A stretch of 9,889 nucleotides of DNA. Source: an uncultured Ruminococcus sp. (GTDB lineage Bacteria > Bacillota > Clostridia > Oscillospirales > Ruminococcaceae). The translations under genes were made by a program, and so were the position numbers. Location of the stretch: NCBI GenBank assembly GCA_947177715.1, contig CAMWVM010000039.1, positions 1 through 9,889 on the forward strand, in the 5' to 3' direction. Under the pieces are notes generated by a model that saw only the letters and a program-made list of their open reading frames with translations, searched no databases and was not told where the DNA came from. Positions 1 to 5,550 of the stretch are shown here, one piece after another. The stretch's first letter is position 1; each line of letters starts with the position of its first letter.

Positions 1-21
1 ACGTTAAATAGGTAAAAAATT

Positions 22-55
22 AAGGTCAGGGACTGCATTAGTCCTTGACCTTTTT
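22..55. terminator. Bidirectional Rho-independent terminator
   Basis: A 13-nt arm (22-34, AAGGTCAGGGACT) and its near-perfect complement (40-52, AGTCCTTGACCTT) flank a 5-nt loop; the only non-Watson-Crick pair is G-U. A T-run follows on the plus strand (51-55), and an A-run at 14-19 supplies the T-tail on the minus strand. It can therefore end the leftward membrane-protein transcript (gene stop at 107) and any rightward transcript entering from the left edge. This is among the strongest terminators in the window. Confidence 0.85.
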
Positions 56-106
56 ATTTAAATGCCCAAAAAGCCAACTGCTATGACATGCCTAAAATGT
101 GGTGTT

Positions 107-667
107 TCATTGTAGTTGACAAAAAATTTTTAGGGGGGGTAAAATATCAAAAATATTATCATATATAAAAGTACTTATCATAGTTGTCAAAGGTAAAATT
201 ATTAGAATACCTAACACATTATCCTTTATGCCTATCAATTTATTTTTACTCTCATTTATTTTTGCTTCGCATTCTTTTTTTAGAGATTGAATTTTTTGGG
301 GATTATTTATTCCATTACCGTCAAGAATCCTCTTTATATCTTTCACATATTCTTGATAATTTTCATTCTTTTTTTCTATTTCTTTGTTTCTTTCATTCAT
401 ATTATATATAAATTTTTCATTTGGTAATTCAGACACACAATTAATTAAAATTGCAATAAAACATGGAATTACTAAAAATAACGGGTTCAAATTAAGGACA
501 AGTATTGCAACAACAAGAAGCAACGAAAGAAGAAATGCAATAAATATAATTAAAAATGGTATTTTATACAATTTAGAAATCTGCTTAATGCTTCTCGATC
601 TTTTTATTAAATAAGTAGGGACATTTTCATTAATATCTCTTCGTACTAAGTAATATTTGTTTGTCAT
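107..667 (-). CDS. Hypothetical membrane protein, three predicted helices
   Basis: I do not recognise this 186-residue protein. Two adjacent hydrophobic helices (about residues 36-58 and 62-78) precede a charged, Lys/Glu-rich segment (about 85-148) likely to be helical or coiled-coil, then a third hydrophobic helix (about 150-170) and a short tail. The N-terminus is basic and lacks a signal-peptide cleavage pattern, so an integral inner-membrane protein with a long hydrophilic loop is likely. The ATG at 667 has a good ribosome-binding site (GGAGGT, about 8 nt upstream on the minus strand). It is the only gene on this strand, facing away from the rest across a 1.8-kb non-coding region. A run of seven C (minus strand, 133-139) sits near its 3' end; losing one base there would create an immediate stop. 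It may be an immunity, exclusion or stress-type membrane protein, but nothing in the sequence decides this. Confidence 0.7.
   Translation of the reverse strand: MTNKYYLVRRDINENVPTYLIKRSRSIKQISKLYKIPFLIIFIAFLLSLLLVVAILVLNLNPLFLVIPCFIAILINCVSELPNEKFIYNMNERNKEIEKKNENYQEYVKDIKRILDGNGINNPQKIQSLKKECEAKINESKNKLIGIKDNVLGILIILPLTTMISTFIYDNIFDILPPLKIFCQLQ
116..145 (+). promoter_or_regulatory. Promoter-like sequence with G7 spacer, antisense to membrane gene
   Basis: TTGACA (116-121) is followed after 18 nt by TAAAAT (140-145), and the spacer ends in a run of seven G (133-139). It would fire rightward, antisense to the 107-667 gene. The 11-mer TAGGGGGGGTA recurs exactly at 1442-1452. The -35 match is perfect and the -10 matches in five of six positions, but in such AT-rich DNA chance matches occur. 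Confidence 0.3.
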
Positions 668-1140
668 TTATCACTACCTCCAACTTTAAATAAACAATAA
701 CTCTAAATGACTGTCTTATATACTCTTAAATTCATTTTTTCATGTTTTTATGCATTTTTTCGCAATATATCTTATTTTTTATAATGTTAAAATGTGGTTT
801 ACAATTTTGTAATTTAAATAAATAACAAAAAGAGCAAGAACTATTACAATTCATGATCATTGTTTTTACTGGTAATAACAATGGCATTATATACTTGTTG
901 ATGTGGGCACTTAGCGGATTTATTTTTCATAGTTGTCAATCAAAAATGTAAATGTTTGGTTTAACTTGTTTTCTTATGATATTACAGTATCAAATCTTAT
1001 ATATTCAGTTTTTTAATATGGATATTAAATGTAAATATAATACAGATTAATTGAATTCAAACAGAAAAGAAAAAGACAGAATAGAAATTGATAATATGTA
1101 TTTAGTATTTGTTGTAGAAGTATTATATACATTAACATCA

Positions 1141-1177
1141 TATACATTTATGCATAATAAATATGTATAAATGTATA
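1141..1177. repeat. 37-bp hairpin palindrome
   Basis: Arms TATACATTTATGCATA (1141-1156) and TATGTATAAATGTATA (1162-1177) are complementary at 15 of 16 positions around a 5-nt loop. An extra TATACATT direct repeat lies at 1126-1133. No T-tail or G/C-rich stem base is present, so a terminator is unlikely. A protein-binding palindrome or a single-strand hairpin used in replication fits better. Confidence 0.6.
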
Positions 1178-1206
1178 ATTATGTAAATATAAGTAAAATA
1201 TATAGG

Positions 1207-1232
1207 GTTGTTACCAACAACTCAAAGTTGTT
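1207..1232. repeat. Overlapping inverted repeats (GTTGTT/AACAAC)
   Basis: GTTGTT (1207-1212), AACAACT (1216-1222) and AGTTGTT (1226-1232) form two mutually exclusive hairpins: the central arm can pair with either neighbour across 3-nt loops. This is the arrangement of either an operator with three half-sites or a small switching RNA structure. Two further hairpins follow before a terminator at 1336. Confidence 0.4.
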
Positions 1233-1335
1233 AAACCGTAAATTTAAACGAACTGAGAATGATTATTGGTCATTTATTAAAAAATAATTACAACAAACTG
1301 ACTAATAGTCATTTTTTATGTATAATATAACCATC

Positions 1336-1361
1336 AAGCACACAAATAAGTGTGCTTTTTT
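1336..1361 (+). terminator. Rho-independent terminator in non-coding region
   Basis: Perfect 8-bp stem AAGCACAC (1336-1343) / GTGTGCTT (1350-1357), 6-nt loop, then a continuing T-run to 1361. No gene lies to its left on this strand, so it implies a non-coding transcript, for example a small RNA starting between about 950 and 1250. A weaker hairpin with a T6 tail (TGACT-AAT-AGTCA, 1299-1317) sits just upstream. Confidence 0.75.
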
Positions 1362-1494
1362 ATTTATCTTGAATCCTATGCTATCTTTCCCCAAAAGACA
1401 GCATAGAAAACGCCTATTTTAGGGCATTTCAAGACACATAATAGGGGGGGTATATTTACATTTTTAAAATTGTATTTATTACCAAATATTGCCC

Positions 1495-2000
1495 AAGGTA
1501 TTCAACTCAATTCACACATCCAAAATCACAACTCAAAAATATTTACTCCCTATTAAAAATTCTTCAAAATACCCTTAAATTCGTTCGACTATACTCTTCG
1601 ACAAAACCACATAAATACGTTATTTAATTCACTTTTACATAACCAAAAATAAATCTAAATACACCTAACTTTTCACATAAAATAATCAAATATACTGTAA
1701 AATCGGACTTTGATCGAATACAGTTAAAACCGTCTAAAAAACAATGATTTATAAATTTAAATTTAAATACTTAAACATCTCCAAACGTAATATATAAATT
1801 CCTAAAACAGCCTTAAAATCTACATTTTATCCATATAATATCAAATCAAAAAATATACCTACCCGAACAAAGGTATTATTTCCATTGCAATATAATTTAA
1901 GTAGATAAAAAAATATATAAATGCAACTTAACAATACCAACTGCAATAAAACAAAATAAATTTATAGCTTACGCTTCTAATACAAAACATAAAACTGTAT
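1495..2000. other. G-poor strand, strong local GC-skew
   Basis: In 1501-1980 I count 24 G against 92 C on the plus strand, a skew of about -0.6; two of the sixty-base rows (1501-1560 and 1621-1680) contain no G at all. The neighbouring region (780-1200) and the genes after 2454 have G equal to or above C. No open frame explains the bias. The change of sign near 2100 is compatible with a replication start or with one strand being persistently exposed; the cause is inference. Confidence 0.6.
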
Positions 2001-2141
2001 CAGAAAGAAATAAAATGTATTTTCTGTAAAACTAAACTACAGAGATATAAAATAATTTTTCGATAAACCAATATATCAAGAAACAAATTTTATTCCAGAA
2101 AATATTTTTAAGAGATAAAATAGAATTTTTCAAAAAAAGTA

Positions 2142-2170
2142 TTGACAAAGGGAAAAATATAGTATATAAT
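2142..2170 (+). promoter_or_regulatory. Consensus sigma-A-type promoter
   Basis: TTGACA (2142-2147) and TATAAT (2165-2170) are both perfect consensus hexamers with the optimal 17-nt spacing, the best promoter in the window. Transcription should start near 2177. It reads toward the rep-like gene but meets a terminator within about 70 nt. The initial region carries the palindrome TGTATTAATACA (2194-2205) and the first copy of a direct repeat, plausible sites for a repressor. Confidence 0.85.
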
Positions 2171-2182
2171 CAATATTACAAT

Positions 2183-2274
2183 AAGTTCAATACTGTATTA
2201 ATACATTTTAATATTGTAGAGAAAAAATAACTCTACATTTTTTTGCAAACAAATTAAAGTTCATTACTGTATTA
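2183..2274 (+). repeat. Dispersed direct repeat AAGTTCANTACTGTATTA
   Basis: Two 18-nt copies, 2183-2200 and 2257-2274, agree at 17 of 18 positions and flank the terminator at 2215-2244. The core TACTGTATTA resembles the tandem repeat further on (CTGTATAATT, 2315-2350), so all four may bind the same initiator or repressor. One copy lies in the promoter's initial transcribed region. Confidence 0.5.
2215..2244 (+). terminator. Early terminator downstream of consensus promoter
   Basis: Perfect 7-bp stem TGTAGAG (2215-2221) / CTCTACA (2231-2237), loop of 9 A/T bases, then seven T (2238-2244). With the start near 2177 it would give an RNA of about 65-70 nt. It is either the end of a small RNA or an attenuator that limits expression of the rep-like gene starting at 2454. 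Confidence 0.7.
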
Positions 2275-2314
2275 TTTGAATTTAAAATTTATTGCGTGTG
2301 CTTTAGCACCGCAT

Positions 2315-2350
2315 AAGCATTCTGTATAATTCAAGTATTCTGTATAATTA
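2315..2350 (+). repeat. Tandem 18-bp repeats, iteron-like
   Basis: Two head-to-tail 18-bp units, AAGCATTCTGTATAATTC (2315-2332) and AAGTATTCTGTATAATTA (2333-2350), are identical at 16 positions. Together with the related pair at 2183 and 2257 they resemble iterons, the initiator-binding repeats found upstream of rep genes. A bulged hairpin (GCGTGTGC / GCACCGC, 2294-2312) lies immediately before them. Only two tandem copies is few for a classical iteron array. Confidence 0.5.
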
Positions 2351-2402
2351 CTTTCCTACTTATATAGTTGTACATTGATGTAAAATGTAATTAATTTACA
2401 AG

Positions 2403-2427
2403 TTAATTCAGTAGTTCATTGAATTAA
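2403..2427. promoter_or_regulatory. Inverted repeat upstream of rep-like gene, possible operator
   Basis: Perfect 8-bp arms TTAATTCA (2403-2410) and TGAATTAA (2420-2427) with a 9-nt spacer, ending 10 nt before the ribosome-binding site of the 2454 gene. The position suits an autoregulatory operator or an mRNA structure modulating initiation. The arms are AT-only apart from one G/C pair, so chance is not excluded. Confidence 0.4.
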
Positions 2428-2453
2428 TCATATTTAGAAAGGCGTGATCTTGA

Positions 2454-3230
2454 TTGGAGAAAAAAGATAAATTTATTAAGGTTCCAAAATCTTTTATTAG
2501 AGAAGGAGCAAGCAATAACTCTGAAATACTTATATATTATTGTTTATACTACCGTGACAATTGGAGAAGTGAAACAGCAGTATCTATTTCAGAAATCACT
2601 GAAATGTGTGGTTATAGCAGTAAAAATCAACATAAGAGCAGTTTTTTACATAAAGTTAGAAATTGGTTAATGCATTATTTGAACGAAGGTAAATTAAAGC
2701 AAATAAATGGATTACCTCCTGATAAGGCTGACATTAAAGAACATCTTGTTTTTAAACTAACTGATAAATTCTATTCATCCAATTTCGTTATGCTAACAGA
2801 TGAAGAATTTAACACCATCGTACATTTTAAAACACGTGTGCCTAAATATAGTTTACTTCGTTGCTATCTGTATATAAAATCATTCATGTTTCAAAACACT
2901 GAACAGCTTAACGGAATGATTTGTGCGTATTATCGTGATATGGACGATACTGCCGAAGTATTAAATATTACTCGCAAACAATTAGATAAAGCTTTAGAAC
3001 TATTTATAAAAAACGGTTTACTCATTAAACATGAAACAGGCAGCTATAAGAATTCTATAGGTTTAATAACTAATGCTCCAAACATTTATGTCTTGACATC
3101 AGATGACCAAGCTGAAGAACATATAAATGATGCAACTAAAAGGCTAAAGCACATATTAAAAGTAAAGAAATTTATGCCAACTGTGTACCGTGGCAAGAAG
3201 ATAAAGAAAGAGGTGGAGGCAGATGAATAA
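2454..3230 (+). CDS. Putative plasmid replication initiator, winged-helix protein
   Basis: 258 residues, soluble. The opening (FIKVPKSFIREG..NNSEILIYYCLY) resembles the start of RepA_N/DnaD-like initiators of low-GC Gram-positive replicons, which begin with a 'VPK' stretch and a helix-turn-helix (here about 20-82). A second likely winged-helix spans about 165-195 (AEVLNITRKQLDKALELFIKNGLLIK). The C-terminus is basic (KRLKHILKVKK, KKIKKEV). The start is TTG at 2454: an in-frame TGA lies immediately before it, the first in-frame ATG is some 50 codons on, and AGAAAGG sits 11 nt upstream. Its place behind a repeat-rich non-coding region with a strong promoter supports replication initiation. Seen: two helix-turn-helix-like segments. 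Known: such initiators bind origin repeats. Inferred: this one does so here. Alternative: a DNA-binding regulator. Confidence 0.7.
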   Translation: MEKKDKFIKVPKSFIREGASNNSEILIYYCLYYRDNWRSETAVSISEITEMCGYSSKNQHKSSFLHKVRNWLMHYLNEGKLKQINGLPPDKADIKEHLVFKLTDKFYSSNFVMLTDEEFNTIVHFKTRVPKYSLLRCYLYIKSFMFQNTEQLNGMICAYYRDMDDTAEVLNITRKQLDKALELFIKNGLLIKHETGSYKNSIGLITNAPNIYVLTSDDQAEEHINDATKRLKHILKVKKFMPTVYRGKKIKKEVEADE

Positions 3231-3316
3231 GACAGCTTGATTTAGATGGTATAGAACAAAATTACAGTAAAAAAATAAAACAAGAAAGGAAATTGATTAA
3301 AAATGATGGAAATTAA
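3223..3316 (+). pseudogene. Possible frameshifted mini-gene coupled to rep-like gene
   Basis: An ATG at 3223 overlaps the end of the rep-like gene and has a strong purine-rich site (AGAGGTGGAGG) just upstream, yet reads only MNKTA before TGA at 3238. A +1 frame change near 3237 opens a further run, DLDGIEQNYSKKIKQERKL..., to TAA at 3314, overlapping the next gene's start. This could be the remnant of a roughly 30-residue coupled peptide. Very short, so it may be chance. Confidence 0.25.
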
Positions 3317-4508
3317 GATATTTACTAATGAAGAATTTGGAGAAATAAGAACTGTTGAAATCAATGGAGAACCATGGTTTGTAGGTAAGGACGTAGCAGT
3401 TGCTTTAGGATACACAAAACCAAGAAATGCCCTATCAACTCATGTTGATGAAAACGATAAACAGGACACCCCTATTCAGAGCTACCCTGGAGGAACACAA
3501 AAAATGACCATAATTAATGATAGCGGTCTTTACTCTCTTATATTTTCTAGCAAACTACCCAAAGCTAAAGAATTTAAGCGTTGGGTAACCTCTGAAGTCC
3601 TCACCTCCATTAGAAAAACTAGTGAACAATATAATAATTTGGCGTATAGTTGTCCTAATAAATGTATTGGAGAGGCTTTATTTTCACAACATTCTATAAC
3701 CAAAAATAATATTGATATTTTTTATTTTTCTGATATACCAATTAGAGTTTTGGGAACATTTAATGATCCTTTATTTTGTCTTGTTGATGTATGTAAAGCA
3801 TTAGGTTTAGAACAAGTAAGTAGAGTTAAATCAAGATTGATTGAAGATGGGGTTACTATTAGTAAGGTCATAGATAATTTAGGAAGAGTTCAAGAAGCAA
3901 TTTTTATTAATGAAGCAAATCTTTATAAAACTATATTTCAAAGTAGAAAACCTGATGCTGACAAATTTATAAAATGGGTAACTTCTGAAGTCCTTCCCTC
4001 TATACGTAAAACTGGTAGCTATGGTGATAATTCTGAGTTCTTATGTCGGATTACAAAGTTTGCTGAAGAAACTACAGAATCAATACATAACCTTGCTTCA
4101 GAAGTAGCAGAAATTAAAGAACAAACTAACAAAAAATCCTTACCTGAAAAACCATATAACCCATGGTTTGGTCGTATGCACCCAAAGTATAGTATGCTTG
4201 AGGAACATTTTGACATTACAAGAGGTGCATTGTATCGTAATATCCTTATGGAAATGGAAAACAAATACGGTGTTGATACTCAGCAAATTCAGTCTGATTA
4301 TTGCTTTGAGCATGGAGTCTCTAACTGCTATGCTTTAGAACCGTTTGAAAATAACAGCAAATACAGAGAAATGATTGAAACTATTGTAAATAACATATTG
4401 GTCAAATCAGGATTGGCAGATGAAAATGATATTTTAGTTTCAAAGAAACATAAAACTATATTTACTGATATTCTTAGCAAAAAGGATAGTGATAGCTATG
4501 TCTCATAA
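3303..4508 (+). CDS. Phage-type antirepressor with two tandem Bro-N domains
   Basis: 401 residues. Bro-N domain 1 (about 2-106) shows the family's signature: EPWFVGKDVAVALGY, then INDSGLYSLIFSSKLPKAKEFKRWVTSEVL and SIRKT. A degenerate second copy (about 137-237) repeats it: PLFCLVDVCKALGL, INEANLYKTIFQSRKPDADKFIKWVTSEVLPSIRKT. A C-terminal domain (about 285-370) resembles the C-terminal part of the next antirepressor. Bro-N proteins bind DNA and, in phages, relieve repression by the CI-type repressor or control host genes. Most have a single Bro-N, so the tandem form is unusual. The first of two ATGs (3303) is chosen because AGAAAGGA lies 12 nt upstream. The 4498 small gene overlaps its last codons. 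Role as antirepressor is from family knowledge. Confidence 0.9.
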   Translation: MMEIKIFTNEEFGEIRTVEINGEPWFVGKDVAVALGYTKPRNALSTHVDENDKQDTPIQSYPGGTQKMTIINDSGLYSLIFSSKLPKAKEFKRWVTSEVLTSIRKTSEQYNNLAYSCPNKCIGEALFSQHSITKNNIDIFYFSDIPIRVLGTFNDPLFCLVDVCKALGLEQVSRVKSRLIEDGVTISKVIDNLGRVQEAIFINEANLYKTIFQSRKPDADKFIKWVTSEVLPSIRKTGSYGDNSEFLCRITKFAEETTESIHNLASEVAEIKEQTNKKSLPEKPYNPWFGRMHPKYSMLEEHFDITRGALYRNILMEMENKYGVDTQQIQSDYCFEHGVSNCYALEPFENNSKYREMIETIVNNILVKSGLADENDILVSKKHKTIFTDILSKKDSDSYVS

Positions 4509-4635
4509 AAAAAGTGTTTCACGTCTAAATCCAACCAATCTAACGCCTAAATTGTATAGAAGCAAAAATATTTATCCTGAAAACCGTCCTCTAGATAACC
4601 ATAATGAGTACATAAGATATAGATCGGATTATTAG
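4498..4635 (+). CDS. Small basic hypothetical protein, overlapping start
   Basis: 45 residues, MSHKKSVSRLNPTNLTPKLY..., rich in Arg, Lys and Tyr, not recognised. The ATG overlaps the last codons of the preceding antirepressor and AAAGGA lies about 11 nt upstream, so translational coupling is plausible. After its TAG (4633) the same frame stays open for 16 more codons (EMLSESDENYLKSICK) to a TGA at 4684-4686 that abuts the next gene's ribosome-binding site. The original gene may therefore have been about 62 codons with a nonsense mutation. With no homologue recognised, it may also be spurious. Confidence 0.4.
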   Translation: MSHKKSVSRLNPTNLTPKLYRSKNIYPENRPLDNHNEYIRYRSDY

Positions 4636-4699
4636 GAAATGTTGAGCGAATCTGATGAGAATTATTTAAAAAGCATATGTAAATGAAAGGAATAAAAAA

Positions 4700-4898
4700 A
4701 TGAATAATACAGCTCTACAAATTAAAAATTTCGATTTTTATGGTGATAGTTTAATCGCAATACAAGATAATGCAACTAGGGAGATATATACATCTATTAC
4801 TCAAATTCTAAGAGGACTTGGATTTACCAAAAAACAAATTGAACATCAAAGAAAAAAATTATAAATGATAATGTAATATCTAAGGGGTCCAAAAATTT
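4700..4898 (+). pseudogene. N-terminal part of a second antirepressor, frameshifted
   Basis: ATG 4700 (AAAGG 9 nt upstream) opens MNNTALQIKNFDFYGDSLIAIQDN...TSITQILRGLGFTKKQIEHQRKKL, the typical beginning of a phage antirepressor of the P22_AR_N type, then stops at TAA 4862-4864. The expected continuation, INDNVISKGSKNF, is found one frame back (4861-4899), and the rest, LGVDLEMPSVNEVWCISNRKLPLALAKI, one further frame back from 4899. Each break is explained by one missing base in a homopolymer (A7 at 4852-4858, T5 at 4896-4900). As written, only a 54-residue fragment would be made unless ribosomes shift frame. Possible causes are true decay, slippage, or assembly error. Confidence 0.8.
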
Positions 4899-5531
4899 TT
4901 GGGAGTGGATTTAGAAATGCCTAGCGTAAATGAAGTGTGGTGCATTTCTAATCGCAAATTGCCTTTGGCATTAGCTAAGATATCTATTACACCTAAAATG
5001 AGAAGAGAACAACCTGAAACTTCTAATAAGCTTGAATTATATCAAGAAAAATGCGCCGATGTGTTAGCAAATGTTTTTCTTGATATAAAACTTATTACAT
5101 CAGAACAAATATTCGAATTGACATTAGATATACAAAACCTTATTTCTCAAAATAAGCTGCTCTCATCACAAAATCACTCTCTTGAAAAAAAAATAACTCG
5201 TATGGAAAACATGATTATTACACTTATGCCGCCAACTCGCCACTCAGAATGGAAAACGAAAGTAGGTAAGAAAATTAGAAGCCTTGCTGAACATTTAGGT
5301 ATTGATTCTGAAGATGAAATTCGTTCAATCTATGGTGACATATATAGAATTATGCGTAATGACTATGATATGGACGTTGACAAATTCAAAGGTGATTATC
5401 TAATTGATCATAAAGAAGTTGTTAATCCACCTGCTATAGATATAGTAGATGAATTTTCAGAACTTAAATCTCTGTTTGAAAGTGTTATAGATAACTATAT
5501 AGAGATTAAATCAATTAAAACTAATGTATAA
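4899..5531 (+). CDS. C-terminal part of P22_AR_N-type antirepressor (separate frame)
   Basis: This open frame holds most of the second antirepressor: CISNRKLPLALAKISITPKMRREQPE...LELYQEKCADVLANVFL is the characteristic end of the N-terminal DNA-binding domain (residues about 14-61). A coiled-coil-like stretch (about 68-110) and a C-terminal domain (about 118-200, IRSIYGDIYRIMRNDYDMDVDKFKGDYLIDH) follow, the latter resembling the end of the 3303-4508 protein. It could restart at TTG 4899 (AAGGGG about 12 nt upstream) or more plausibly ATG 4917 (GGGAG 11 nt upstream). Alone it lacks the first two thirds of the DNA-binding domain. Joined to 4700-4898 through two -1 shifts it would form a normal protein of about 275 residues. 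The next gene follows 19 nt later. Confidence 0.75.
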   Translation: MGVDLEMPSVNEVWCISNRKLPLALAKISITPKMRREQPETSNKLELYQEKCADVLANVFLDIKLITSEQIFELTLDIQNLISQNKLLSSQNHSLEKKITRMENMIITLMPPTRHSEWKTKVGKKIRSLAEHLGIDSEDEIRSIYGDIYRIMRNDYDMDVDKFKGDYLIDHKEVVNPPAIDIVDEFSELKSLFESVIDNYIEIKSIKTNV

Positions 5532-5550
5532 AATAGGAGGAAATTAAAAA

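Larger units (their letters stand above)
668..2453. other. Long non-coding, origin-like region
   Basis: No credible protein gene was found on either strand across about 1.8 kb. The stretch contains a long hairpin (1141-1177), a three-part inverted repeat (1207-1232), a strong terminator (1336-1361), a G-poor strand (about 1495-2000), the AT-rich motif TTTAAATTTAAAT near 1756-1769, a consensus promoter with an early terminator (2142-2244), direct repeats (2183-2200, 2257-2274, 2315-2350) and an inverted repeat just before the rep-like gene (2403-2427). Repeats plus an AT-rich tract directly upstream of a replication-type gene are the usual make-up of a plasmid origin with rep control. That it is the origin is inference. 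Confidence 0.55.

Noticed and set aside
184..614. Plus-strand open frames opposite the membrane-protein gene
   Set aside because: Low-complexity composition, no ribosome-binding sites, and fully antisense to a better-supported gene.
178..939. 13-bp direct repeat TCATAGTTGTCAA at 178-190 and 927-939
   Set aside because: One copy lies inside a coding region and flanks do not match; could be chance in AT-rich DNA or, less likely, a core attachment site, but no integrase is present.
853..951. 32-codon frame MIIVFTGNNNGIIYLLMWALSG..., whose start faintly recalls a ParA beginning
   Set aside because: No Walker A motif, no good ribosome-binding site and no continuation in other frames; likely chance.
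1756..1775. TTTAAATTTAAATAC as a stand-alone unwinding element
   Set aside because: Suggestive in context but such A/T runs are frequent here; mentioned only as part of the origin-like region.
2183..2350. CRISPR array
   Set aside because: Only short repeats with irregular spacing, no spacers of constant length and no cas genes.
4019..4264. Minus-strand frame inside the tandem Bro-N gene
   Set aside because: Shadow of the coding strand; no initiation signal.
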